From: Vibrio sp. 10N
GTDB taxonomy: Bacteria; Pseudomonadota; Gammaproteobacteria; Enterobacterales; Vibrionaceae
Direction: 5' to 3'
Assembly (NCBI RefSeq): GCF_036245475.1
Contig: NZ_BTPM01000001.1
Location: 2,418,001 to 2,482,000 of the forward strand
DNA: 64,000 nucleotides
Shown: one piece after another, positions 27,250-35,238 of the stretch
Numbering within the stretch: position 1 is the stretch's first letter
Layout: each line of letters begins with the position of its first letter
The notes under the pieces: generated by a model
What the model was told of the DNA's origin: nothing
The model's input: the letters and a program-made list of their open reading frames with translations, nothing else
The model's database searches: none
Program-made: the position numbers and the translations under genes

Positions 27250-27825
27250 ATGGGGGCTCCTGTGTCATTAATTAAAAATTTTGGAAAGAAATTCTCCAAA
27301 CGTCCGGTCAACTCGGATATGGACAAACAAAGAAAATACGAAGCACTGGTGCGTGCTTATCATCGAGACCTGTATCGTTACGCGTATTGGCTGTGTAAAG
27401 ACAAGCCTATCGCGGAAGATTTGGTTCAAGAAACTTGCCTACGTGCATGGAAATCGTTAGATAGCCTGCAAGATGAAAAGGCCGCAAAGTCGTGGCTTAT
27501 CACTATCCTGCGTAGAGAGAATGCGAGGCGTTTCGAGCGTAAGCAATTCGATCTGGTCGATATTGATGACTACGGTAATGATGCCAAAGTTTCCGATGAC
27601 CCGCACCACCAACAGGAGTGGCTTCAAGCACAAATCATGAAACTCGATGTTGAGTATCGCGAACCGCTTTTCCTTCAAGTCGTCGGTGGCTTTAGTGGTG
27701 AGGAAATTGGCAACATACTCGACTTAAACAAGAATACCGTTATGACTCGATTATTTAGAGCTCGAAACCAGCTTAAAGAGATGCTTGAGTCTGAGGATGC
27801 ACATAGGGGGCAACAAAATGGATGA
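27250..27825 (+). CDS. ECF-type RNA polymerase sigma factor
   Basis: A 191-residue sigma-70 family protein with region 2 (RDLYRYAYWLCKDKPIAEDLVQET, about 39-62) and region 4 (LFLQVVGGFSGEEIGNILDLNKNTVMTRL, about 138-166). The length and two-region layout are those of extracytoplasmic-function sigma factors. The ATG at 27250 is used for lack of a better start, with a weak GAG upstream; GTG at 27262 is also possible. It overlaps the next gene by eight bases. The regulon is unknown; two FadL-type genes follow. Confidence 0.85.
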   Translation: MGAPVSLIKNFGKKFSKRPVNSDMDKQRKYEALVRAYHRDLYRYAYWLCKDKPIAEDLVQETCLRAWKSLDSLQDEKAAKSWLITILRRENARRFERKQFDLVDIDDYGNDAKVSDDPHHQQEWLQAQIMKLDVEYREPLFLQVVGGFSGEEIGNILDLNKNTVMTRLFRARNQLKEMLESEDAHRGQQNG

Positions 27826-28537
27826 GTTAGAATTCCGTCGTCGCGTTATGTCCGATCCTAAGGCAAGAGATCCAGAGCTGTTGGAGGCGACCAAAAACAG
27901 TGAGGCGAACGCCAAATACCTAGATGATATTCTGGGCTTAGATTCGCGTATCGAACAGGCAATGAAAGTTGACGTGCCTGATGACCTTGCCGATCGTATT
28001 TTGTTCAACCAGCCACCAGAAAACAATGTCGTCAAAGTAAGCTTTAGTAAAAAAGCGCTATCATTGGCGGCCTCTGTGATGTTTGCATTTGGTTTGCTTG
28101 TTGGTCAGGTTAACTGGGGCAATGTTGTTGTATCTGATGCGCAAGCATCGCTGCCAGATATGGCCATGGCGCATTTTAATGCTGAGAAAAGCTTTATTGA
28201 GTCTTTGGATGAAAATCCCTCAGTAGATCAAATCAATGCCAAGCTATTGCCGTTTGCCTACCAGTTAGGACAAAGCTTTCCGTACCACGTGTTTTACATT
28301 AATCATTGTGGGTTCGGTGACTCAAATGCTATGCACATTGTATTTGAAGGTGAAAAAGGCAAAGTAACTATGTTCGTTACCACCATTGCTACCGACCAAG
28401 TGGAGAGCTTCGATAAAGATGGCATGGCAGGCATGGTTAAACCAATGGGCGACAGTAGCTTTGTCCTTGTTGGAGAAGAAGGCGAAGATTTAGCGAAGAT
28501 CGGCGAAAAAATCAAAAACATCATGAATCCTGCATAG
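27818..28537 (+). CDS. DUF3379 protein, probable membrane anti-sigma factor
   Basis: A 239-residue protein starting at ATG 27818, with AGGGGG upstream and an eight-base overlap with the sigma gene. It has a charged cytoplasmic N-terminus (MDELEFRRRVMSDP), one membrane helix at about 82-101 (ALSLAASVMFAFGLLVGQVN) and a periplasmic C-terminal domain. This is the layout of an anti-sigma factor for the upstream ECF sigma. The family is DUF3379, for which I know no demonstrated signal. The role is inferred from position and topology. Confidence 0.8.
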   Translation: MDELEFRRRVMSDPKARDPELLEATKNSEANAKYLDDILGLDSRIEQAMKVDVPDDLADRILFNQPPENNVVKVSFSKKALSLAASVMFAFGLLVGQVNWGNVVVSDAQASLPDMAMAHFNAEKSFIESLDENPSVDQINAKLLPFAYQLGQSFPYHVFYINHCGFGDSNAMHIVFEGEKGKVTMFVTTIATDQVESFDKDGMAGMVKPMGDSSFVLVGEEGEDLAKIGEKIKNIMNPA

Positions 28538-28553
28538 AAATGTAGACTTAATG

Positions 28554-28583
28554 AGGCTTATCCTTAAGGGTAGGCCTTTTTTT
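28554..28583 (+). terminator. Terminator after the sigma/anti-sigma pair
   Basis: A ten-base stem with G-U pairs (28554-28563 with 28568-28577) and a TTAA loop is followed by seven T on the plus strand. Confidence 0.85.
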
Positions 28584-28653
28584 GTATCCCTACCCCACTT
28601 TAGAGTACAAACTCTAAATATCGACATATTCGATGCTTTTACTGCCAGTTAGT

Positions 28654-28713
28654 CGTCATTTATATACTTTTTGCGTCATTTTTATTACTGGTCAGATTTC
28701 TAATGTCTATACT
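28654..28713 (+). promoter_or_regulatory. Promoter of the first fadL with FadR-like site and tandem repeats
   Basis: TTACTG (28685-28690) and TATACT (28708-28713) form a 17-bp-spaced promoter. ACTGGTCAGATTTC overlaps the -35 and matches half of the FadR consensus (TGGTCNGA). Upstream, CGTCATTT is repeated at 28654 and 28674, exactly 20 bp or two helical turns apart, which suggests tandem binding of another regulator. Confidence 0.5.
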
Positions 28714-28800
28714 AGCGATTAGGATCAGCCCCGAATTGAGTTTTAACTCAATTTACACTAACGCCCATAAGAGGCGATTACAAAAAAGGATGTATACTAA

Positions 28801-30072
28801 ATGACTACTTCGCGTCTGTATAAAAAAACACTATTAGCAGTGGCAGTCTCGTCACTCACGTTCGCCTCTCAACAAGCAGCAGCCGCTGGCTTCCAGCTCA
28901 ACTCTCAATCTGCAACCGGTCTAGGCCGTGCGTTTGCAGGTGATGCAGTAATCGCCGACAACGCATCGGTAATGGCGCGTAATGCGGCAGCTATGACGCT
29001 GTTTGATACTCACCAATTCTCTGGTGGTTTGAACGTAATTAGCTCAAGCATCGATGTGAAAGACATTGGTGGTGTTGGTTTTGGCGAACCAAATGCTAAC
29101 AACACAGCAAATTCTCCTGTACCAAATATTTATTATGTCCACAGACTGAATGATAAATGGGCGCTAGGTGCAGGTATATATTCTAACTTTGGTACTACCA
29201 ATGAGTTCGATAGCTCGTTTGGCAATGCCAACCTTGGTAAAGTCTTTGGTGGTACAACAAAGATCTCCAGTATCAACTACACACTTAATGCTGCGTATCG
29301 TATTAACGATCAATGGAGTGTTGGCGGTGGCTTAGATATTGTTAGCGGATCTGGTGAACTTAAGCGTGAAACATCTCCAGGTACTCCAGGTTTCGGTCAA
29401 ACAACAGCACTGAACGTAGACGCTAGTGGTGTGGGTCTTGGCTTCAACTTAGGCACTGTATTTGAACTAAATGAGAACAACCGTTTCGGTCTTGCATATC
29501 ATTACAGCCCAGAAATCGAAGCAGATGGCACTGTGTATGCAGACGCTGGTGTCGCATTAGGTAACCCGGCTTTTGTGGGTGTTAATGCAGTCGATGGAGA
29601 TAAGCTTAAGCTGGCATTGCCAAGTATGTTGGAGTTCTCTGGTTACCACAGAATCGAAAACTCGAAGTTCGCTGTTCACTATAGTCTACAATGGATCGGT
29701 TGGAGCGTATTCGACCAGTTAGAAACGACTGGTGGTACGGTTCTAAAAGATTACGAGTGGAAAGATGGTTACCATGCTTCTCTAGGTGGTACTTACTATC
29801 TAAATGACAACTGGGAACTACGTGCGGGCTACATGTACGATACTGCAGCTCAAGATCAGCTAACTTCCATTTCTGTTCCTGACTCAGATCGCCACTGGTT
29901 CTCTGCTGGATTTGGCTACCACTTCAAGCAACACCACACTGTAGATTTTGGCTTCACTTACTTAATGGGTAGAGACGTTTCTGTAACGGAGACTTCAGGT
30001 CCTCTTACTCTTACAGCTACAACACAAGCAAATGCGATCCTAGCTGGTATCCAATACAGCTACAGCTTCTAA
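28801..30072 (+). CDS. fadL: FadL-type outer-membrane transporter, first copy
   Basis: A 423-residue outer-membrane beta-barrel of the FadL/OmpP1 family, for long-chain fatty acids or other hydrophobic compounds. The signal peptide ends near AAA-AGFQLN; mature proteins of this family begin AGFQL. The barrel ends in aromatic Phe. The hatch region reads ARNAAAM, where FadL normally has RNPA; the loss of the NPA proline may change the gating kink. AAGGA precedes the ATG at 28801. It has its own promoter with a FadR-like site, and a terminator follows. A second paralogue lies downstream. Confidence 0.92.
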   Translation: MTTSRLYKKTLLAVAVSSLTFASQQAAAAGFQLNSQSATGLGRAFAGDAVIADNASVMARNAAAMTLFDTHQFSGGLNVISSSIDVKDIGGVGFGEPNANNTANSPVPNIYYVHRLNDKWALGAGIYSNFGTTNEFDSSFGNANLGKVFGGTTKISSINYTLNAAYRINDQWSVGGGLDIVSGSGELKRETSPGTPGFGQTTALNVDASGVGLGFNLGTVFELNENNRFGLAYHYSPEIEADGTVYADAGVALGNPAFVGVNAVDGDKLKLALPSMLEFSGYHRIENSKFAVHYSLQWIGWSVFDQLETTGGTVLKDYEWKDGYHASLGGTYYLNDNWELRAGYMYDTAAQDQLTSISVPDSDRHWFSAGFGYHFKQHHTVDFGFTYLMGRDVSVTETSGPLTLTATTQANAILAGIQYSYSF

Positions 30073-30092
30073 GCACTAGCTTCCAATATCTT

Positions 30093-30119
30093 AAAAGGGT
30101 CGATATATCGGCCCTTTTT
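30093..30119 (+). terminator. Terminator after the first fadL
   Basis: AAAAGGG-T-CGAT pairs with ATCG-G-CCCTTTT (30093-30104 with 30107-30118) and is followed by T. The second fadL is therefore probably transcribed separately. Confidence 0.8.
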
Positions 30120-30328
30120 GCTTTTCTGCATATATTACCCCCTTCCCTCCTTACAACTGTACGCTCAAACTTTACAACATCTCGATAACAACCAGAACAT
30201 TCACCTGCAAAATACCATCTGCCGATAGATAATCTTAAAAATGCACATTCAGTCACAAAATAGTTTTAAAGTTATTGCTCTAAAAATAGAATCTGCGCTC
30301 TAAACGCAATTAATTTGAGCGAACAATA

Positions 30329-31615
30329 ATGATAAATACAAAATACTCTCCCCTTGCTATTGCAGTGGTATTGGGAACACTAGCGTCTACGACTGCGTCT
30401 GCGGCAGGCTTCCAACTTGCGGAATACTCTGCTACTGGTCTAGGCCGTGCTTACGCTGGTGAAGCAGCGATGGCGGATAATGCTGGAGCACAATGGCGCA
30501 ACCCTGCAATACTTACCTACTTAGAAGGTACACAAATCTCCGGTGGTGTGTTGTACGTTGAGCCTAATATTGATGTTAAAGGTACGGCGACGATAGGCGG
30601 CCAACCTGTTTACACAGAAGCGAAAGACATTGCGAACAGTGCACCAGTCCCTAACCTTTATGTTTCTCATCAAATCAACGACCAATGGTTTGCAGGCTTA
30701 GCGTTAGGGTCTAACTATGGTATGGAAACGGACCTAGGCAGCGACTTCAAAGCGACTCAATATGGTAATGAAGCGAAAATCATGACTGTTGAAGCAGTGG
30801 CAAACCTTGGTTACCAAATCAATGATGCATTCAGTGTTGGTGGTGGTATCCGTTTTGTTACTGGTGAAGGTAAGATTGGGGCAACAGCACCTTTCACACT
30901 ACCTACATCAGCAACTACAGCAATTCAAAAAGGCTCATACCTTAAATATGTCGAAGGCACTGACAGCTCTTGGGGTTATGTCCTCGGTGCGGCATGGCAA
31001 ATCAACGACAGCCATCGCCTCGGTTTTGCCTATAAATCTGAAGTGATGATGGATTTTGATGGATACGGCGAGGGCGAAGTCTTCCACTTCCAAGGTCGTC
31101 GCGACGGCAAGCTTAGCGTAGCTCTGCCTGCAACCGCTGAACTTGCGTCTTTCCACCAACTCACTGACCAATGGGCGATGCATGCAAGCATTAACTGGAC
31201 CCAGTGGAGCAGCTTTGAAAAGCTGGAAGCTAAGTTTGTAGATGGTGTGACGTCTCCTATCAAGAACGAGAACTGGAAAGACAGCTATCGCTTTGCATTG
31301 GGCACAACTTACCAGCTAAACAGCAAACTTGCCCTACGTGGTGGTGTGGCTTATGACATGTCTGCAGTTGATGACAAATACCGTACTACAACGATTCCAG
31401 AAACAGACCGTACTTGGCTTAGTGCGGGTGTTAGCTACGCATTTACCAAGCAATTTACCTTGGATGGCGGCCTAACCTACATCATGGCTCGTGATGCCTC
31501 TATTGTTGAGCCACGTGATGAGCTAGACCAAAGCGCTGCTGCGTTTGGCACATTCGAAGGTGAAATTTCTGGTGATGTATGGATTGCAGGTATTCAAGCG
31601 AACTACCACTTCTAA
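30329..31615 (+). CDS. fadL: FadL-type outer-membrane transporter, second copy
   Basis: A 428-residue FadL/OmpP1 barrel. The signal peptide ends ASA, and the mature protein starts AGFQLAEYSATGLGRAYAGE. It keeps the NPA motif (WRNPAIL), as in E. coli FadL, unlike the copy just upstream. The C-terminal residue is Phe. The ribosome site is weak (GAGCGAACAATA). It shares only moderate identity with the first copy by eye, so this is an old duplication and probably a division of substrates. In E. coli the single fadL lies at this same place before mlaA. Confidence 0.92.
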   Translation: MINTKYSPLAIAVVLGTLASTTASAAGFQLAEYSATGLGRAYAGEAAMADNAGAQWRNPAILTYLEGTQISGGVLYVEPNIDVKGTATIGGQPVYTEAKDIANSAPVPNLYVSHQINDQWFAGLALGSNYGMETDLGSDFKATQYGNEAKIMTVEAVANLGYQINDAFSVGGGIRFVTGEGKIGATAPFTLPTSATTAIQKGSYLKYVEGTDSSWGYVLGAAWQINDSHRLGFAYKSEVMMDFDGYGEGEVFHFQGRRDGKLSVALPATAELASFHQLTDQWAMHASINWTQWSSFEKLEAKFVDGVTSPIKNENWKDSYRFALGTTYQLNSKLALRGGVAYDMSAVDDKYRTTTIPETDRTWLSAGVSYAFTKQFTLDGGLTYIMARDASIVEPRDELDQSAAAFGTFEGEISGDVWIAGIQANYHF

Positions 31616-31648
31616 TCTCCTGATTTACGACAAAAGCAGTAAATTGAT

Positions 31649-31767
31649 CGTCATCCCCTTGCAAAAGGGGATCTCATACAGCGCGTTGAAAACCTAAATG
31701 GTAAGTAAGCCTATCAATTAATGTTGGTCACGCGCTTGGTGAGATCTTCACTTGCGTGAAGATGACG
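31649..31767. repeat. 119-bp ERIC/MITE-like palindromic element
   Basis: Near-matching 28-base ends in inverted orientation (31649-31676 and 31740-31767, beginning CGTCATC and ending GATGACG) frame a 119-bp element. Each end folds on itself (CCCCTTGCAAAAGGGG and CTTCACTTGCGTGAAG). It looks like the short intergenic palindromic repeats seen in Vibrio genomes. It lies between fadL and the terminator ahead of mlaA. No coding capacity. Confidence 0.6.
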
Positions 31768-31789
31768 GCAACGGCCTGAGATATTTCTA

Positions 31790-31823
31790 AAAAAAAACGT
31801 CACTCATTTGAGTGACGTTTTTA
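31790..31823. terminator. Bidirectional terminator between fadL and mlaA
   Basis: A 14-base stem (31793-31806 with 31809-31822) with T tracts in both directions. It can serve the plus-strand fadL and the minus-strand mlaA. Confidence 0.9.
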
Positions 31824-31854
31824 TATCCTAAGCCATTGTTACTGCTCTTTAGTC

Positions 31855-32778
31855 CTACTCATCAAAGCTATCCAAGTAATCATCAATATACGCTTCTTGC
31901 TCTTCATCAACCTCATCACTGACCACTTCAGCATTATAGTTCTGGCGCTGAATATAGATATCACGCGTTAACGCGTATGGATCAGGTGAACGCTCTAGCG
32001 TTGCCTCCTGAGACACAACAAGTGCCCGTTTCTCCATACCTTCTAACGCCCATTTGCCTAGGCTTGCCCAGAAGTTCAGGAAAGAAATAGGTGGGTAAAG
32101 ACCATCGACTACATCCGCACCTTCACGCAAAGTGATCGGACCGTAGCCAGGAACCATAAAATAAGGACCAGTACCTACGCCATAGTGCCCAATGGCGTCG
32201 CCAAACTCTTTCTTGTCGTGCTTTTCAATGCCGGCCGCCGAGGCGATATCAATAAAACCGAGCAGGCCAAGCGTACTGTTGATCCAAAAACGATTGAAAT
32301 GGTCGAGGGCTTTCGAACCATTACCCATCACCACATTGTTGACCGCACTAAACGGCTCATCTAAGTTGGCAAGAAAGTTACTCACACCAGAACGAACGGG
32401 CACGGGAGTATAATTCACATAAGCAAGCGACACTGGCCTGACAAAGTATGGGTCAAGGTAATCATAATTGAAGGTCCACATTACACGGTTAAAGCCTTCA
32501 AAGGGGTCATAGACGTCGGTGCCGACAGAAGCTTCGGTACTGAAATCAATACCAGTTTGCGCTGTATTGGCCTGCGCTTCATTATTCGCTGGGAGCGTAT
32601 CGCGTTCAGATCCGTTTTCTGACGATACACTTTGTTGTGACGTGTTGGAGCCGGAGAGCGCTCCTTGATCTGTAAACTCTTGCTCATCCTTGGGTGCTGA
32701 AGAGCAACCAAACAGAAATACGCTAGATACAAAAACGGCAAAAAGCGTAGACTTTTTGCCGGTTATTGCTAATTGCAT
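31855..32778 (-). CDS. mlaA: MlaA family outer-membrane lipoprotein
   Basis: MlaA (VacJ) removes phospholipid from the outer leaflet of the outer membrane and passes it to the MlaC/MlaFEDB system. The protein has 307 residues from ATG 32778. The leader ends in a lipobox LFGC-SS. The conserved core YDPFEGFNRVMWTFNYDYLDPYFVRP is present, and the C-terminus is acidic. GGATGAGG lies close upstream; an in-frame ATG at 32790 would overlap it. It neighbours fadL as in E. coli. Confidence 0.92.
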   Translation of the reverse strand: MQLAITGKKSTLFAVFVSSVFLFGCSSAPKDEQEFTDQGALSGSNTSQQSVSSENGSERDTLPANNEAQANTAQTGIDFSTEASVGTDVYDPFEGFNRVMWTFNYDYLDPYFVRPVSLAYVNYTPVPVRSGVSNFLANLDEPFSAVNNVVMGNGSKALDHFNRFWINSTLGLLGFIDIASAAGIEKHDKKEFGDAIGHYGVGTGPYFMVPGYGPITLREGADVVDGLYPPISFLNFWASLGKWALEGMEKRALVVSQEATLERSPDPYALTRDIYIQRQNYNAEVVSDEVDEEQEAYIDDYLDSFDE

Positions 32779-32990
32779 AACCTCATCCATAAGCTAGTAC
32801 AATCTTTATTTGCTATGTTAATTGTTTTTCTATTTACTTGATAAATAAGTAATTAACGTCAGATTGTATTGATAACCACTATGGATGAGTATAGCGGCAT
32901 GCGCCCTTGCAAGCTAGCTAAAGCAACAAGTTGGTCACATTTAATTTAATCGCATGCCAGCTACGAGTCGGTTATGCATAGACGGTCTAT

Positions 32991-34205
32991 TTAGTACTGT
33001 TGGTCAATAACCAGCTCAACCGTGTCGCCTAATGCGGCAGGTTGGCTCTCACCAAACCAATCGCCATCTCGGGTCGCTACGTTACCATCACTGTCGATAC
33101 GAGCTCGAACAATCAATCCTTCAAGGCTCGATAACTTACGACCTTGCATCATACTGTTGTTGTCATCGAGCACAACCGTACGCGGGAATGTACCCAGAGG
33201 GAAACGCGCAGCAGCCACAGGCATCGGAGAACCATCAGCAGGATGAACAGAGACGATCAAAGCCGAATCTTCAGGGAAGCTTGCTTGCGGAGCAACGTTG
33301 ATGGTTACCGCTACAGACTTGCCTTCTACAATCGGCTCACCCATTTTTGCCTGTGCATTTTGGATACTGCGTGTCAGCATTTCATAGCGGCTATCTTCAG
33401 GACCGATCATACGCTGCATTACCGACCAATAGCGCACGGCTGCCGGGTAATCTTCACGCTCAAACGCATCAAACGCTAATAGAGACAACACACGTAAGTC
33501 GACATAATCCTGTTTCAGAAGACCAGTAAGTAAGCTGCGCGCTTGGTTCTGATCCATTTCATCTTGCGACATCATCAGAGCCTGAGCGTAGCCGAGTTGA
33601 ACATCTGAATCATTTGGCTCTAAACGATAGGCTTTTTCCATCGCATCGGTTGCTGTTGTGACATCACGGTTCGCGAGTGCAATGCGCCCAAGTAGCAGCC
33701 AGCCAGTCGAGTCGTCCGGTTGGTAATGCAATCGGGTACGAAGTGCCAACGTCAGATCTTGCATCTCATCTTCGGTCATTGGCTCAGCAGAGTCGCCCAT
33801 CAAACGTTTCGACAACTCAGGAAGTCGGCCAGAGACCTCTTGCCAATCTTGCACTTTACCTGCACCACCAAAATGCATATACATGCCGTATGTCATCACA
33901 ACAACCAACACCACAGAAGGGATAAGAATCGTCATCGGTGACAGGGACGTTTTCTTCTCATCCGCTTGATTAGGAATGTCATCCAGCAATGATTGCTTGA
34001 GATCCTCAATCAGATCCTGTTGATTCTCCACCAAACCTTCGTTGGCTTCTTCTTCAAGCTCCGTTAGACGGTCTTTATAGAATGCTTTGTTGAGCTCATC
34101 ACGAAGTTGCTCGTCATTGTTCGATTTTTTGCTGTTAAGCGTCAGAGCTAACAACACAATCGCGACGACAACAAGAACGACTGTTGATATCCAAAATAGT
34201 GTCAT
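32991..34205 (-). CDS. ccmI: Cytochrome c biogenesis protein CcmI
   Basis: A 404-residue protein that holds apocytochrome c for heme attachment with CcmF and CcmH. It has two membrane helices near the N-terminus (about 2-23 and 93-112) with a leucine-rich cytoplasmic loop between, then a periplasmic TPR region (about 150-280) and a beta-rich C-terminal domain. It is a separate gene here; E. coli has it fused to CcmH. It overlaps the ccmH stop by one base. It is last in the ccm operon, and no clear terminator follows. Confidence 0.93.
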   Translation of the reverse strand: MTLFWISTVVLVVVAIVLLALTLNSKKSNNDEQLRDELNKAFYKDRLTELEEEANEGLVENQQDLIEDLKQSLLDDIPNQADEKKTSLSPMTILIPSVVLVVVMTYGMYMHFGGAGKVQDWQEVSGRLPELSKRLMGDSAEPMTEDEMQDLTLALRTRLHYQPDDSTGWLLLGRIALANRDVTTATDAMEKAYRLEPNDSDVQLGYAQALMMSQDEMDQNQARSLLTGLLKQDYVDLRVLSLLAFDAFEREDYPAAVRYWSVMQRMIGPEDSRYEMLTRSIQNAQAKMGEPIVEGKSVAVTINVAPQASFPEDSALIVSVHPADGSPMPVAAARFPLGTFPRTVVLDDNNSMMQGRKLSSLEGLIVRARIDSDGNVATRDGDWFGESQPAALGDTVELVIDQQY

Positions 34206-34687
34206 TACTGCTTATCTCCAGTCTCTTTGTCATCCAGTAAAGCTTTCAATTTGGCTTCTTTCTCTGCGCTCCACTGCTCATCTTGCTGAACTTTTTGCGC
34301 ACGGTTATTGCGGCTACGGACAATGATCAGTCCGAAGCCAAGAACAATAACAAAAAGAGGTCCTAACCAAAGTACTGACGTTGCGAGCGTTAGCGGTGGA
34401 TTGTAAGTCACAAAGTTGCCATAGCGGGCAATCATGTAATCGACAATCTCTTGTTTCGACTTACCCTCTTTGGTCATTTCATACACTTTTTGGCGCAAGT
34501 CTTGCGCCAGTTCAGCATTCGAATCACCAATCGTGTTGTTCTGACACTTAGGACAACGTAGCGTATGGCTCAGCTCCTTAAATTGATTCTCCTGCTCTAG
34601 AGAATCGAACTCATGGATCTCAATCGTCGCGTTGACTGCAAACGCTAGGGCAAAGCTAGATACCAGTGCAACTAACCATTTTTTCAT
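34205..34687 (-). CDS. ccmH: Cytochrome c biogenesis thiol protein CcmH
   Basis: A 160-residue membrane-anchored thioredox protein that reduces apocytochrome c before heme attachment. The redox motif LRCPKCQN has cysteines at 45 and 48. There is a signal/anchor at the N-terminus and a membrane helix at about 103-125. It corresponds to the N-terminal half of E. coli CcmH. It overlaps dsbE by four bases and ccmI by one. Confidence 0.95.
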   Translation of the reverse strand: MKKWLVALVSSFALAFAVNATIEIHEFDSLEQENQFKELSHTLRCPKCQNNTIGDSNAELAQDLRQKVYEMTKEGKSKQEIVDYMIARYGNFVTYNPPLTLATSVLWLGPLFVIVLGFGLIIVRSRNNRAQKVQQDEQWSAEKEAKLKALLDDKETGDKQ

Positions 34688-35238
34688 TGGTTCGCCTCCT
34701 CTAGCATCTGTTGATACAGTGGCTGAAGCTTCTCACTCCAGTTTTGCACATTCACATCACCAACATGGCGGTAACGAATTACGCCATTAGCATCGATTAG
34801 GAAAGTCTCAGGGGCGCCGTAGACACCAAGGTCGAGACCAAGCATACCATCGCCATCAAAAAGACTGATTAGATAAGGGTTGCCCAGTTCATTAAGCCAC
34901 TGTACCGCTTTGTTGCGTTGATCTTTGTAGTTAAGACCAATGATCTTCACGCCATTTGCAGCCAGTTCATTGAGGTACTGATGCTCGGCGTAACAGGTTG
35001 GACACCAAGTTGCCCATACATTAAGAAGTAAAGGCTCACCAGTAAATACCGCTTGGTCATACAACTTGCCAGGTTCTGCCAAGTCTTCGAGACGGAACTG
35101 TGGTACTTGCTTGCCAATTAACACCGATTCCAACTTAGTCGGATCGTCACCAGCTTGGTTACGACCTAACTGAACAGCAAACACCGCGACCAAAATTAGA
35201 AAAGCAACTAACGGAATAAATAGGATTTTCTTATTCAT
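34684..35238 (-). CDS. ccmG: Thiol:disulfide interchange protein DsbE/CcmG
   Basis: A 184-residue periplasmic thioredoxin anchored by one N-terminal helix. The active site is WCPTC (cysteines 79 and 82), and the GVYGAPETFLID segment is the family's conserved cis-proline region. It keeps apocytochrome c cysteines reduced. It overlaps both neighbours by four bases (ATGA), so translation is coupled. Confidence 0.95.
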   Translation of the reverse strand: MNKKILFIPLVAFLILVAVFAVQLGRNQAGDDPTKLESVLIGKQVPQFRLEDLAEPGKLYDQAVFTGEPLLLNVWATWCPTCYAEHQYLNELAANGVKIIGLNYKDQRNKAVQWLNELGNPYLISLFDGDGMLGLDLGVYGAPETFLIDANGVIRYRHVGDVNVQNWSEKLQPLYQQMLEEANQ

